Notes: generated from the letters alone by a model not told the origin. Positions 1-9,495 are shown, numbered from the stretch's first letter. The stretch is 64,000 bases of DNA from Streptomyces sp. NBC_01351 (GCF_036237315.1 NZ_CP108356.1:2232001-2296000), one strand, 5' to 3'. Numbers and translations are program-made.

Positions 1-887
1 CCCGCACCCGGCCCACCGGGCCGCCCCGCATCCAGCCGCCCCGGCCGGCTCGGCTCCGGCTCACCGGGCCACCCCGCCGCCGGCCCGCCGCCCTCGCCCG
101 GGGCTTGAGCCCGCGTGGCCCCGCGCAGCACCCGCTCGTCCTGCGCCAGTACGGCCTGCTCCAACGCCACCAGCGCGGCGCCCGGATCCAGCCCCACCTC
201 CTCGGCCAGGATCGCCCGCGCCCGGCGCAGCGCCGCGAGCGCGTCGGCCTGTCGCCCCGCGGCCCACAGCGCGAGGGCGTGCAGCCGCCACGCCTCCTCC
301 CGCAGCGGCTCCTCGCGGGTCAGGAGCGCGGCCTCGGAGACCGCCCCCGTGATGTCCGCGACCCGCAGCCCGGCCTCGACGGCGAGTTCGCGCGCGGCCA
401 GTCGGAGTTCGTCGAGCCGCAGGATCTCCGCGTGGCTCCACGGCTCGTCGGCCGCCTCCGCGTACGCAGGCCCCTGCCACAGCGCCAGCGCCTCGCGGAG
501 CAGGCCCCGGGCGGTCTCCGGCTCGGCCGGGAGCAGCTCCCGGGACCGCCCGAGCAGCTCCTCGAAGCGCCAGGCGTCGACGGCGTCCTCGGGCAGCCGC
601 AACGCGTACCCGGGGGGCGCGCTGACCAGCAGCCGGGCGGGGGTACGCGGAGCCCGGCCCGGTTCGAGGAGCCGGCGCAGGTTGGAAACGTAGGCCTGGA
701 GGGAGGCGACGGCCCGGGCGGGGGCGGCCCCCTGCCACAGCTCCTCGATCATCCGGTCCATGGACACGACCCGGCCGCGCACGGAGACCAGCAGCGCCAG
801 GACGGAACGCTGGCGGTGACCGCCGAGCGGGATCGACTCGCCGTTCCGCTCGGCTGCGAAGGAGCCGAGTACGCGTATGTGGACCAT
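1..887 (-). CDS. SARP/AfsR-type transcriptional regulator (3' end beyond window)
   Basis: Reads leftward from an ATG at 887 and stays open to the window edge, giving at least 295 residues. It begins MVHIRVLGSF, followed by an OmpR-like winged-helix DNA-binding domain (about residues 1-95) with the typical GGHRQRSVLALL stretch. A bacterial transcriptional activation (BTAD) domain rich in amphipathic helices follows (about 100-245), then a Gly/Pro-rich linker. This order is that of Streptomyces antibiotic regulatory proteins, which bind direct repeats near the -35 region of target promoters. Whether it is a short SARP or a long AfsR-like protein with an ATPase cannot be decided because the C-terminus lies outside. 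It is divergent from the hemerythrin gene. No clear Shine-Dalgarno precedes the ATG, so the start is less certain than the family. Confidence 0.85.
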   Translation of the reverse strand, partial: MVHIRVLGSFAAERNGESIPLGGHRQRSVLALLVSVRGRVVSMDRMIEELWQGAAPARAVASLQAYVSNLRRLLEPGRAPRTPARLLVSAPPGYALRLPEDAVDAWRFEELLGRSRELLPAEPETARGLLREALALWQGPAYAEAADEPWSHAEILRLDELRLAARELAVEAGLRVADITGAVSEAALLTREEPLREEAWRLHALALWAAGRQADALAALRRARAILAEEVGLDPGAALVALEQAVLAQDERVLRGATRAQAPGEGGGPAAGWPGEPEPSRPGRLDAGRPGGPGA

Positions 888-1017
888 GATCTGTCCAACG
901 TAATCGGCTTCGATCAACTTCGGTCCGGATAACGCCAGATGCCGGCCACGGAAGCTTCCAAGCGGTTTCCAAGTGGACGCCAGGAACCCTCCATGAGCCG
1001 GCCTCCAGTCTTTTGCC

Positions 1018-1725
1018 ATGAAGACGACACGGACACCGACAAGCGCACAGGCCGGGCCGGACACCCACGAGATGGTGGTCATCCACCGCGGCCTGCGCCG
1101 CGAGGCACGGCTGCTGGTCGAACTGGTCGCGGCGGTCACCCCCGGCGACACCGCCCGGGCCCGGATCCTCGCGGACCACTTCCGCGACTACCTGCTCGGC
1201 CTCCACAACCACCACCACGGCGAGGACGAGCACCTGTGGCCGCCACTGCTCGCCCGCGTGGACCTCGAAGCCGACCTCGTGCTCCTGATGGACGAGCAGC
1301 ACGAGAGGGTCGCGGCGACGTTGTCCGCCGCCCAGCAGGCCCTGCCGGCCTGGGAGCGCACGGCCGGGGAGGCGGAGCGGGACACTCTCGTGGCCCGGCT
1401 CGTCGAACACCGGACCGTCCTCGTGGAGCACCTCGACGACGAGGAGCGCTCGCTCCTGCCGCTCGCCGCCCGGCACCTGTCCCGGAGCGAGTGGGACGCC
1501 ATGGGCGAGCACTTCCTGGAGAGAACGCCCAAGCCCAAACTGCTGTTCTTCCTCGGCATGGCCCTGGAGAACGCCGACCGGGACGAGCGCGCGTCGATGC
1601 TCGCCGCTCTGCCACGCGCCGCGCGACTGCTCTGGTACACGGTCGGACGCCCCGCCTACGCCCGCAGGATGCGCACCGTCCGCCGAACCACAGCCACTGC
1701 CGCAACCACGGCCACCTCTCGCTGA
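1018..1725 (+). CDS. Hemerythrin HHE-domain protein
   Basis: 235 residues, soluble. Histidines and acidic residues are spaced as in four-helix HHE cation-binding domains: H17 and H23, a dense cluster H63/H65/H66/H67 with E69 and H72, H95, then H131, H138 and E142/E143. Such proteins bind a di-iron centre and are implicated in oxygen or nitric-oxide sensing or iron handling; the actual role here is unknown. The C-terminal 60 residues (KPKLLFFLGMALENADRDER onward) are an extra helical tail. It is followed after 41 bases by a small membrane protein on the same strand, so the two may be co-transcribed. It is divergent from the SARP gene at 887. Confidence 0.8.
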   Translation: MKTTRTPTSAQAGPDTHEMVVIHRGLRREARLLVELVAAVTPGDTARARILADHFRDYLLGLHNHHHGEDEHLWPPLLARVDLEADLVLLMDEQHERVAATLSAAQQALPAWERTAGEAERDTLVARLVEHRTVLVEHLDDEERSLLPLAARHLSRSEWDAMGEHFLERTPKPKLLFFLGMALENADRDERASMLAALPRAARLLWYTVGRPAYARRMRTVRRTTATAATTATSR

Positions 1726-1766
1726 CCCCTGGCCCCTTCCCCTCCGACACATCCAGGAGATCCGCC

Positions 1767-2213
1767 ATGACCCTCAAGCACCTCGCCACCGCCCTGGCCG
1801 CCATCGGCGCCGCGTTCATCATCTACATCGGCCTCGCCTACCTCATCGCCCCGCAGGCCACCGCGCCCGACTTCGGCGTTCCGACCTGGCCGCAGAACGA
1901 CGGCACCGCCTTCCTCGCCGTCAAGGGCGTGCGGGACGTCGCAACCGGGCTCGTCGTCCTGGCCCTCCTGCTGACCGGACAGCGGCGGGCCCTCGGCTGG
2001 GCGATGGCTGCGATCGCCTTCATCCCGGCGGGCGACACGGCCGTCGTGCTGGCCGCCGGCGGATCCGCCGGCACGGCGTTCGGGGTCCACGGCTCCACCG
2101 CGCTCGCCGTGGCCTTCACCGCCGTCCTCCTGCTGCGCGAGCGCCCTGCCGCGGCGGCCGCCTCCACGCACCCCGCGGACCCCGCGGACCGCGCCGTCCT
2201 CGCCTCCGTCTGA
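1767..2213 (+). CDS. Small integral membrane protein, DUF4267-like
   Basis: 148 residues with about four hydrophobic segments: near residues 5-28, 53-70, 78-98 and 106-125. The layout (LAAIGAAFIIYIGLAYLIAP, then a conserved KGVRDVATG loop) resembles DUF4267 membrane proteins of actinobacteria, whose function is not known. The start ATG at 1767 is preceded by CAGGAG at a normal distance. It lies 41 bases after the hemerythrin gene and probably shares its transcript. The C-terminus is a short Ala/Pro-rich tail. Confidence 0.75.
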   Translation: MTLKHLATALAAIGAAFIIYIGLAYLIAPQATAPDFGVPTWPQNDGTAFLAVKGVRDVATGLVVLALLLTGQRRALGWAMAAIAFIPAGDTAVVLAAGGSAGTAFGVHGSTALAVAFTAVLLLRERPAAAAASTHPADPADRAVLASV

Positions 2214-2317
2214 CCGACGAGCCCGGCGACCCCACCGGTCCCACTGGCCCGAATGTGACAAGGGCGGCGCACCAGGGACGTTCCGCTTGTGCCGGAGCCG
2301 CCTTACCGTTGGTATCC

Positions 2318-3979
2318 ATGCGGTTCCCCCTCACGAGCGCTCGGCGGCTCGGGCTGCCCAGACGGGCCGTCTCACAGATCCTGCTGACCCAGCTGGCCAT
2401 CGCCGCCGGGGTCGTGGTGCTGGCCACCGGGCTGTTCCTGGCACCTCTCAGCACCCAGCTCGACGACCAGGCCATGCGACGCGCCCTGGCCATCGCGCAG
2501 AGCGCGGCGGCGGACCCGTCACTCGCCGCCGACCTCCTGGATTCCGGAGCGACGGCGGACAGCCCGGTGCAGGCGACGGCCGAGCGGCTCCGCCGGGCCA
2601 CCGGGGCCGAGTACGTGGTCGTCCTCGACCTGGACGGCATCCGCCGCTCGCACCCCAGCCCCGCCCGGATCGGACTGCCCGTCTCGACCGACCCGAGCGA
2701 GGCGCTGGCCGGCCGCGAGGTCATGGAGATCGACGAAGGCACCCTGGGTCGCTCCGCCCGCGGCAAGGTCCCGCTGCTCGCGTCCGACGGAGAGATCATC
2801 GGGGCCGTCTCGGTCGGCATCGCCTACGACGGCGTCCGCGACCGGCTGCTCGGGGCCATCCCCGGCCTCCTCGCCTACGCCGGCGGCGCCCTCGCGGCAG
2901 GCGCCCTCGTCGCCTACGCGCTGTCCCGCCGGATCCACCGCCAGACCCGGGACCTGGCCTTCTCCGATATCGCAGGGCTGCTCGCGGAGCGCGAGGCGAT
3001 GCTGCACTCCATCCGCGAAGGCGTGATCGCCCTCGACCGCCACGGCCGGGTCCGCCTGGTGAACGACGAGGCCGCCCGCCTGCTCGGTCTGGCCCCGCAG
3101 CCCCCGGGCGCACCCGCCTCCCCTGCCTCACCGGGCTCCCCCGACTCGGCGGGCAGCCTCGCCGGACGTCCGCTCGACGAGGTGATCGGCGCCTGCCGTA
3201 CCGCGGACGTACTGACCGGCCGGGTCACCGGCCGGGACCTCCTCACCGTCCAGGGCCCCCGGGTCCTGGTCGCGAACCGGATGCCCACCGAGGACGGCGG
3301 CGCCGTCGCCACCCTGCGCGACCGCACCGAACTGGAGCACTTGAGCCGCGAACTCGACTCGACCCGGGGCCTGATCGACGCCCTGCGCGCCCAGGACCAC
3401 GAGCACGCCAACCGTCTCCACACGCTCCTCGGCCTGCTGGAGCTGGGCCTGCACGAGGAGGCGGTGGAGTTCGTGACGGAGGTCGTCGGCGTGCACCGCA
3501 CCACCGCCGAGCAGGTCACCGAGAAGGTCCACGACCCCCTGCTGGCAGCCCTCCTGGTGGGCAAGGCCACCGTCGCGGCGGAGCGCGGGGTCCCCCTGCG
3601 CCTGGCCCCGGCGAGCCTCCTCCCCGACCGCCTGGTCGACCCGGGCGGCCTCGTCACCATCGTCGGCAATCTGGTGGACAACGCCCTGGACGCCGCCGCC
3701 GGCTCGGCGTCGCCCCTGGTCGAGGTGGAGCTGCGCGCCGAGGGCCGGGCGGCGGTTCTGCGGGTGCGGGACAGCGGCCCCGGGGTGCCGGCCGCACGCC
3801 GCGAGGAGATATTCACCGAGGGCTGGTCGACCAAGCAGCCCAGGGCCCACCGCGAACGCGGGCTGGGCCTCGCCCTCGTACGCCGCCTCGCGGAGCGGCA
3901 GGGCGGCAGTGTCCGGGCCGGCGAGGCAGAGGACGGAGGGGCGGAGTTCTCCGTCGTACTCCCGGAGGCCCTGCGATGA
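2318..3979 (+). CDS. CitA/DcuS-type sensor histidine kinase
   Basis: 553 residues from the ATG at 2318. Domains in order: transmembrane helix 1 (about 21-42), an extracytoplasmic PAS/Cache-like sensor (about 43-165), transmembrane helix 2 (about 168-190), a cytoplasmic PAS region (about 225-330, interrupted by a Pro/Ser/Gly insert), then the kinase core. The phosphoacceptor region reads AQDHEHANRLHTLLGLL, with H361 matching the His of DcuS and CitA. The HATPase has the N box NLVDNALDAA, G1 DSGPGVP and G2 GLGLALVRRLAE. This family senses di- or tricarboxylates and related small acids. The stop overlaps the response-regulator start (ATGA), so the pair is translationally coupled. The convergent DUF485/acetate-symporter operon is a reasonable target, by inference. 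Confidence 0.92.
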   Translation: MRFPLTSARRLGLPRRAVSQILLTQLAIAAGVVVLATGLFLAPLSTQLDDQAMRRALAIAQSAAADPSLAADLLDSGATADSPVQATAERLRRATGAEYVVVLDLDGIRRSHPSPARIGLPVSTDPSEALAGREVMEIDEGTLGRSARGKVPLLASDGEIIGAVSVGIAYDGVRDRLLGAIPGLLAYAGGALAAGALVAYALSRRIHRQTRDLAFSDIAGLLAEREAMLHSIREGVIALDRHGRVRLVNDEAARLLGLAPQPPGAPASPASPGSPDSAGSLAGRPLDEVIGACRTADVLTGRVTGRDLLTVQGPRVLVANRMPTEDGGAVATLRDRTELEHLSRELDSTRGLIDALRAQDHEHANRLHTLLGLLELGLHEEAVEFVTEVVGVHRTTAEQVTEKVHDPLLAALLVGKATVAAERGVPLRLAPASLLPDRLVDPGGLVTIVGNLVDNALDAAAGSASPLVEVELRAEGRAAVLRVRDSGPGVPAARREEIFTEGWSTKQPRAHRERGLGLALVRRLAERQGGSVRAGEAEDGGAEFSVVLPEALR

Positions 3980-4674
3980 ACGAGACCCCGATTCACGTAT
4001 TGGTCGTCGACGACGACGTGCGTGTTGCCCTGATCAACGCGGCGTACGTGGCGAAGGTTCCCGGATTCCGCGTGGTGGCGCAGGTCCATTCCGCCACCGA
4101 GGCACTGGAGTTCCTCACCGCGCATCCCGTGGACCTGGTCCTGCTGGACCACTACCTGCCCGACGAGAACGGCCTGGACCTGGTCCGTCGCATGCGCCAG
4201 CTCGGCCACGGCACCGACGTGATCATGGTCACGGCCGCCCGCGACCTCGCCACCGTCCAGGCCGCCATGCGCCTCGGCGCGCTCCAATACCTGGTCAAAC
4301 CCTTCACCTTCGCGGGCCTGCGCTCCCGATTGGAGGCGTACGGCGCCCTCCGCCGCACGCTGGACACCGGCGGTGAGGCCGAGCAGGCCGAGGTGGACCG
4401 GATCTTCGGGGCCCTGGCCGCCGCCGGATCCCCGAACGAGCTCCCCAAGGGCCACTCCACGACCACCGCGGAACTGGTCCGCCAGGTCCTGCGCTCCGCC
4501 GAGGGCCCTCTGTCCACCCAGCAGATCGCCGACCGCGCGGGCATCAGCCGCCAGACCGCACAGCGCTACTTGAAGCTCCTCGATCGCACCGGCCGCGTCA
4601 CCCTGGCCCTGCGCTACGGCGAGACCGGCCGCCCGGAGCACCGCTACACCTGGCTTCCCTCCGAGGGAGCGTGA
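3976..4674 (+). CDS. CitB/DcuR-type response regulator
   Basis: 232 residues. The receiver domain (about 1-120) carries the acidic triad D12-D14, phosphoacceptor D58 in LVLLDHYLP, T86 and K108 in YLVKPF. The C-terminal output domain (about 150-225) is the winged helix of the CitB subgroup, with a TTAELVRQVL helix and recognition region SRQTAQRYLKLLDRTGRV. The ATG overlaps the kinase stop by four bases. The gene ends four bases before the end of the convergent symporter gene, so transcripts from both sides must overlap or terminate inside the neighbours. Confidence 0.93.
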   Translation: MNETPIHVLVVDDDVRVALINAAYVAKVPGFRVVAQVHSATEALEFLTAHPVDLVLLDHYLPDENGLDLVRRMRQLGHGTDVIMVTAARDLATVQAAMRLGALQYLVKPFTFAGLRSRLEAYGALRRTLDTGGEAEQAEVDRIFGALAAAGSPNELPKGHSTTTAELVRQVLRSAEGPLSTQQIADRAGISRQTAQRYLKLLDRTGRVTLALRYGETGRPEHRYTWLPSEGA

Positions 4675-4678
4675 CCGC

Positions 4679-6271
4679 TCACACCGCCCCGGCACCGGTC
4701 AGCGAGCGGACCTCGGTCTCCGCGTGCTTCGCCTCGTCCGGCTCCTCCCCCGAGGTGACCGTGCCCAGCCAGCCCGCCAGGAAGCCCAGCGGGATCGAGA
4801 CGATCCCAGGGTTCTGGAGCGGGAAGTACTGGAAGTCCACCCCCGGGAACAGCGACTCGGCGCTCCCCGACACCACCGGGGAGACCAGGACCAGCAGCAC
4901 CGCGGGCACCAGGCCGCCGTAGACCGACCAGACAGCTCCGCGGGTGGTGAAGCCGCGCCAGAACAGCGAGTACAGCAGCACGGGCAGATTGGCCGAGGCG
5001 GCCACCGCGAAGGCCAGCCCCACCAGGAACGCCACGTTGAGGTTCTGGGCGAGCAGCCCGAGGGCGATGGCCACCGCCCCGATCCCGACGGCCGCGACCC
5101 GGGCCACCGCGACCTCGCTGCGCTGCTTGGCGTGCCGTCGCTTGAGGGAGGCGTACAGGTCGTGCGCGACGGAGGCGGAGGAGGCCAGGGTGATCCCGGC
5201 GACCACGGCCAGGATGGTGGCGAAGGCGATGGCGGCCACGAACGCGAACAGCACCGTGCCCCCGGTCGAGCCGGCCCCGCCGCCGAGGAATGCGGCGAGC
5301 AGCGGAACGGCCGTGTTCCCGGAGGCGTTGGAGGCCCGTACCTCGTCCGGCCCCACCAGCGCGGCCGCCCCGAAGCCGAGCACGATGGTCATCAGGTAGA
5401 AACCGCCGATCAGGCCGATCGCCCACACCACCGAGCGGCGGGCCGCCCGCGCGGTGGGCACGGTGTAGAAGCGCGACAGGATGTGCGGCAGCCCGGCGGT
5501 CCCGAGGACCAGGGCGAGACCGAGGCTCATGAAGTCGAAGCGAGCGGTCCAGTCCCCGCCGTATTTGAGCCCGGGACCCAGGAACCGGGCCCCGTGGCCG
5601 CTGCGTTCGGCGGCGGTGCTGAGCAGCTGGTCGAAGTTCCCGTGGAAACGCAGGAGTACGAGTGCGGTCAGGGTGACGGCCCCGCCCATGAGCAGTACGG
5701 CCTTGACGATCTGGATCCAGGTGGTGGCTCGCATCCCGCCGAAGGACACGTACACGACCATCAGCGCGCCCACCCCGACGACGGCCAGGGTCCGGGCCAT
5801 GGCGCTCGAACTGCCCAACAGCAGGCCGACGAGGCTGCCCGCACCGACCATCTGCGCGACGAGGTAGAGCACGGAGACGACGACCGAGGAGGTACCGGCC
5901 GCGATCCGCACCGGCCGTTCGCTCATCCGCGCGGCGACCACGTCGGCGAGGGTGAAGCGCCCGCAGTTGCGGACCAGTTCGGCGACGAGGAACAGCACGA
6001 CGAGCCAGGCGACGAGGAAGCCAACGGAGTAGAGCATGCCGTCGTAGCCGAAGAGGGCGATCAGCCCGGAGATGCCGAGGAAGGAAGCGGCTGACATGTA
6101 GTCGCCCGCGATGGCGAAACCGTTCTCCAGCGGCGAGAACAGCCGGCCGCCGGCGTAGAACTCCTCCGCCGACCCGTGCCGGTTGCGGCTGACCCAGGTG
6201 GTGATGCCCAGGGTCACCGCGATGAAGACGCTGAACAGGATCAGCGCGAGGCTCTGGTGCTCGGTGGTCAC
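4679..6271 (-). CDS. actP: Cation/acetate symporter, SSS family (ActP/MctC-like)
   Basis: 530 residues with about 13 transmembrane segments, the usual size for sodium:solute symporters. Family signatures are visible near the N-terminus (GRLFSPLENGFAIAGDYMSA, a substrate and sodium-site region of acetate permeases) and in the GMRATTWIQIVKA segment. It should import acetate, propionate or pyruvate-like monocarboxylates with a cation. The GTG start at 6271 overlaps the upstream DUF485 stop (GTGA), the same pairing as yjcH-actP in enterobacteria. The convergent two-component genes may control it. Confidence 0.88.
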   Translation of the reverse strand: MTTEHQSLALILFSVFIAVTLGITTWVSRNRHGSAEEFYAGGRLFSPLENGFAIAGDYMSAASFLGISGLIALFGYDGMLYSVGFLVAWLVVLFLVAELVRNCGRFTLADVVAARMSERPVRIAAGTSSVVVSVLYLVAQMVGAGSLVGLLLGSSSAMARTLAVVGVGALMVVYVSFGGMRATTWIQIVKAVLLMGGAVTLTALVLLRFHGNFDQLLSTAAERSGHGARFLGPGLKYGGDWTARFDFMSLGLALVLGTAGLPHILSRFYTVPTARAARRSVVWAIGLIGGFYLMTIVLGFGAAALVGPDEVRASNASGNTAVPLLAAFLGGGAGSTGGTVLFAFVAAIAFATILAVVAGITLASSASVAHDLYASLKRRHAKQRSEVAVARVAAVGIGAVAIALGLLAQNLNVAFLVGLAFAVAASANLPVLLYSLFWRGFTTRGAVWSVYGGLVPAVLLVLVSPVVSGSAESLFPGVDFQYFPLQNPGIVSIPLGFLAGWLGTVTSGEEPDEAKHAETEVRSLTGAGAV

Positions 6272-6747
6272 CGGCCGGTCCCCCTCGCGCGGGTCCGCTC
6301 CTGGCCGCGCTCCTGCTCGAAGACGGTCCAGCGCAGGTCGAGCGCCGCCCGGTCCCGGCGCAGCCGCGCGTGCCGGGCGTAGGCCCAGGTCAGGAGGAAG
6401 GTGCTGAGGAACTGGCCGAGCCCCGCGAGCATGGCCACGTTGACCGCGCCGACCACCGGCCGGGCCATCACACCGGGCGCGACGGTGGCGGCGACCACGT
6501 AGGCCACGTACCAGAGGAGGAAGCCCGTGGTCGCGGGGACGACGAACCCCCGATAGCGGCTGCGCACCTCCTGGAAGGCGGGACTGCGCTGCACTTCGAG
6601 GTAGATGTCGGACGCGCCGGGGGCAGGACGGGCCGGGGGCGCGGCCGACGGCTCGCTCTCGCTCTCACCCCACCCGACGGCCAGCGCGTCGTACCAGGGG
6701 TCGTCGAGCCGGATCGTTCCGGCATCGGGACCATCGTGCTTGTCCAC
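6268..6747 (-). CDS. DUF485 membrane protein (YjcH-like), partner of the symporter
   Basis: 159 residues starting at GTG 6747 behind AAGGAGA. After a polar, Pro/Ala-rich 60-residue N-terminus there are two transmembrane helices (about 68-89 and 98-122) flanking a short loop, then a basic tail (YARHARLRRDRAALDLRW). This two-helix layout with FLLTWAYARHA is that of DUF485 proteins, which are nearly always encoded directly upstream of ActP-type symporters. The role is unproven; a stabilising or regulatory subunit is usually assumed. First gene of a two-gene operon. Confidence 0.85.
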   Translation of the reverse strand: MDKHDGPDAGTIRLDDPWYDALAVGWGESESEPSAAPPARPAPGASDIYLEVQRSPAFQEVRSRYRGFVVPATTGFLLWYVAYVVAATVAPGVMARPVVGAVNVAMLAGLGQFLSTFLLTWAYARHARLRRDRAALDLRWTVFEQERGQERTRARGTGR

Positions 6748-6826
6748 CGAACTCTCCTTGTCCGCTGCCGCATTGGCCGCGTGCCCACAAGGATGTGCGG
6801 AACGAACGTTTCAAGACTGGTGTCCG

Positions 6827-6866
6827 GGTGCTCTTCACTCCTTCAGGTGATGGAGTGAAGAGCACC
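6827..6866 (-). terminator. Perfect 15-bp hairpin downstream of parE
   Basis: GGTGCTCTTCACTCC at 6827-6841 and its exact reverse complement at 6852-6866 enclose a 10-base loop. It lies 60 bases past the parE stop and 80 bases before the DUF485 start, so it probably terminates parE transcription. There is no T-tract on the minus strand, as is common for Streptomyces terminators. Confidence 0.65.
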
Positions 6867-6876
6867 TCACCGACGA

Positions 6877-6916
6877 ACCGAGCCGGACCGAGCCGGACCG
6901 AGCCGGACCGAGCCGG
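6877..6916. repeat. Short tandem decamer repeat (GAGCCGGACC)
   Basis: Three near-perfect copies of a 10-base unit followed by a diverged fourth copy, directly between the parE stop and the terminator hairpin. The unit is not part of any reading frame. It may be a slippage-prone spacer. Confidence 0.7.
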
Positions 6917-6926
6917 TCCCGAGGCG

Positions 6927-9047
6927 TCAGGCGTCGATGCGCGAGCGGTCCAGGGTGGCCGCGGAGCTGGTGATGAACTCCTTGCGCGGGGCCACCTCGT
7001 TGCCCATGAGCAGGTCGAAGACCGTCTCGGCCGAGTCCAGATCGCCGATGTTGATCCGGCGCAGGGTGCGGAAGCGGGGGTCCATGGTGGTCTCCGCCAG
7101 CTGGTCCGCGTCCATCTCGCCGAGGCCCTTGTAGCGCTGGATCGAGTCCTTGTACCGGATGTTCTTGCGCTGGTACTCCAACAGGGTCTGGCGCAGTTCG
7201 TTGTCCGAATACGTGTACACGTACTTGTCCTGGCCCTTCTTGGGCTGGACCAGCTCGATCCGGTGCAGCGGCGGCACGGCCGCGAAGACCCGGCCCGCCT
7301 CGACCATCGGCCGCATGTACCGCTGGAAGAGCGTGAGCAGCAGGCAGCGGATGTGCGCGCCGTCGACATCCGCGTCGACGAGCAGGACGATCTTGCCGTA
7401 GCGGGCGGCGTCGAGGTCGAAGGTCCGGCCCGAGCCGGCTCCTATGACCTGGATGATCGCCCCGCACTCGGCGTTCTTGAGCATGTCCGAGACGGACGAC
7501 TTCTGAACGTTGAGGATCTTGCCGCGGATCGGCAGCAGCGCCTGGAATTCGGAGTTCCGGGCGAGCTTCGCCGTACCGAGGGCGGAGTCGCCCTCGACGA
7601 TGAAGAGCTCGCTGCGCTCCACGTCGTCGCTGCGACAGTCGGCCAGCTTCGCGGGGAGCGAGGAGGTCTCCAGCGCGGTCTTGCGGCGCTGTGCCTCCTT
7701 GTGCTGACGGGCCGCGATCCGGGTCCGGGCGGCCGCGACGATCTTCTCCATCACGGCGCGGGCCTGCTGCTTGTCGTCGCGCTTGGTGGAGGTCAGGAAG
7801 GCCTTGAGCTCCTTCGCGACCACGGCCGCGACGATCCGGGTGGCCGCGGAGGTGCCGAGGACCTCCTTGGTCTGACCCTCGAACTGCGGCTCGGCGAGGC
7901 GGACGGTGACGACGGCCGTCATGCCCTCCATCGCGTCGTCCTTGACCACGTCGTCCTCGGCGACGCGCAGCAGCTTCGCCGAGCGCAGCACCTCGTTCAC
8001 GGTCTTGGCGATCGAGCGCTCGAAGCCGGAGACGTGGGTGCCGCCCTTGGGGGTGGCGATGATGTTGACGAAGGACTTGACGTTGGTCTCGTACCCGGTG
8101 CCCCAGCGCAGGGCGATGTCCACGCCGAGCTCGCGGGTGACCTCGGTGGGCGTCATGTGGCCACGGTCGTCGAGGACCGGGACGGTCTCCTTGAAGGTGC
8201 CCGTGCCGGTCAGTCGCAGCACGTCGCAGACGGCCTTGTCCTGGGCAAGGTACTCGCAGAACTCGCTGATGCCCCCGTCGAAGCGGAAGGTCTCCTCGGT
8301 CTTGCCAGCCCCGTCGATGCCCCGCTCGTCGCGGACCACCAGGGTCAGCCCGGGGACGAGGAAGGCGGTCTGGCGGGCACGCTGGTAGAGGGTCTCCAGG
8401 CCGAGCCGGGCGTCCTTGAGGAAGATCTGGCGGTCGGCCCAGTAGCGGACCCGGGTGCCGGTCTTGCCCTTGGTGATCCGCTTGATCTTGCGCAGGCCGT
8501 TGGCGGGGTCGAAGGGGCTGTCGGCGCCCTGCTCGGTGAACATGCCGGGGACGCCCCGGCGGAAGCTGATGGCGTGCGTGGAACTGCCGCGGTCGACCTC
8601 GACGTCCAGACGGGCGGAGAGGGCGTTGACCACGGAGGCACCGACGCCGTGCAGGCCGCCGGAGGCCGCGTAGGAGCCACCGCCGAACTTTCCGCCCGCG
8701 TGCAGCTTGGTCATGACGACCTCGACGCCGGACAGGCCGGTCTTGGGCTCGACGTCCACGGGGATGCCGCGGCCGTTGTCCCGGACCTCCACGGAGGCAT
8801 CCTCGTGGAGGATCACCTCGATGTGGTCGCAGTAGCCGCCCAGGGCCTCATCGACGGAATTGTCGATGATCTCCCAGAGGCAGTGCATGAGGCCCCGGCT
8901 GTCCGTGGAGCCGATATACATGCCGGGGCGCTTGCGGACGGCCTCCAGCCCCTCGAGGACGAGCAGGTGCCGCGCGGTGTAGTTGGAACCGTCCCGGTCT
9001 GCTCCGGACAGCAGCGCGCTGGAAGGCACGGACGTGTCGGCGGTCAC
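6927..9047 (-). CDS. parE: DNA topoisomerase IV subunit B (ParE; GyrB-like)
   Basis: 706 residues from GTG 9047, which has GAGGAG eight bases upstream. The N-terminal GHKL ATPase shows the QTK-type opening VRKRPGMYIGST, the IIDNSVDEA ATP-site helix, DNGRGIPV, and the GGLHGVGASVVNALS lid. The C-terminal half has the Toprim signatures FIVEGDSALG and DADVDGAHIRCLLL, then the gyrase B C-terminal domain with QRYKGLGEMDADQL. Together with a ParC subunit (not in the window) it decatenates daughter chromosomes. Length and sequence fit the second GyrB-type protein of Streptomyces, annotated as ParE. Adjacent gyrB/recF are absent, which argues against housekeeping GyrB. Confidence 0.93.
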   Translation of the reverse strand: MTADTSVPSSALLSGADRDGSNYTARHLLVLEGLEAVRKRPGMYIGSTDSRGLMHCLWEIIDNSVDEALGGYCDHIEVILHEDASVEVRDNGRGIPVDVEPKTGLSGVEVVMTKLHAGGKFGGGSYAASGGLHGVGASVVNALSARLDVEVDRGSSTHAISFRRGVPGMFTEQGADSPFDPANGLRKIKRITKGKTGTRVRYWADRQIFLKDARLGLETLYQRARQTAFLVPGLTLVVRDERGIDGAGKTEETFRFDGGISEFCEYLAQDKAVCDVLRLTGTGTFKETVPVLDDRGHMTPTEVTRELGVDIALRWGTGYETNVKSFVNIIATPKGGTHVSGFERSIAKTVNEVLRSAKLLRVAEDDVVKDDAMEGMTAVVTVRLAEPQFEGQTKEVLGTSAATRIVAAVVAKELKAFLTSTKRDDKQQARAVMEKIVAAARTRIAARQHKEAQRRKTALETSSLPAKLADCRSDDVERSELFIVEGDSALGTAKLARNSEFQALLPIRGKILNVQKSSVSDMLKNAECGAIIQVIGAGSGRTFDLDAARYGKIVLLVDADVDGAHIRCLLLTLFQRYMRPMVEAGRVFAAVPPLHRIELVQPKKGQDKYVYTYSDNELRQTLLEYQRKNIRYKDSIQRYKGLGEMDADQLAETTMDPRFRTLRRINIGDLDSAETVFDLLMGNEVAPRKEFITSSAATLDRSRIDA

Positions 9048-9495
9048 GCAGTTCGCTCCTCGCTGAATTTCTTTTCTGGCCCGGTCGGGCACAGGGGTGG
9101 CTCGGGTGCCGGTCGAAGGGTACCGAGGCCAGGTAGAGCCGATGCAACGCCACCCTCGCGCATTCCTCACCCTAGTCCAGATCCGCACGGGTGTTCGATC
9201 CCCCGTGGGAGTGAAGCAAACATCACGTTCCCTTCCGCGCATGAACCATTTAGGGTTCGGGCACGTCCTCATGAACAACCTGGCACTCACGCCGGGGGAG
9301 GATGGAACTGCGACAAGCGCACGACTGACAACGCGAAACCGTAAAGCAACGCATTACGGCTCCTTCGCCGCCAACCGGCAACAGCCGGCCAGCTTCGGAA
9401 GGAAGTTTCGAGGAAAAGCCGCGAGCGGGAACGTTTTCGGCCTGGTTGGATGTTGACCCTGGTACGACAGCTCGTCGAGCTAGAGAAGAGGCGAC
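9048..9495. other. 448-base divergent intergenic region between parE and the small zinc-ribbon gene
   Basis: This should hold both promoters, but I cannot place either confidently. Visible elements are a TTGACC hexamer at 9453-9458, upstream of the 9496 gene without a well-spaced -10, and a small inverted repeat CCGTAA/TTACGG at 9339-9344 and 9354-9359. No ORF here has plausible coding character. Confidence 0.5.
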
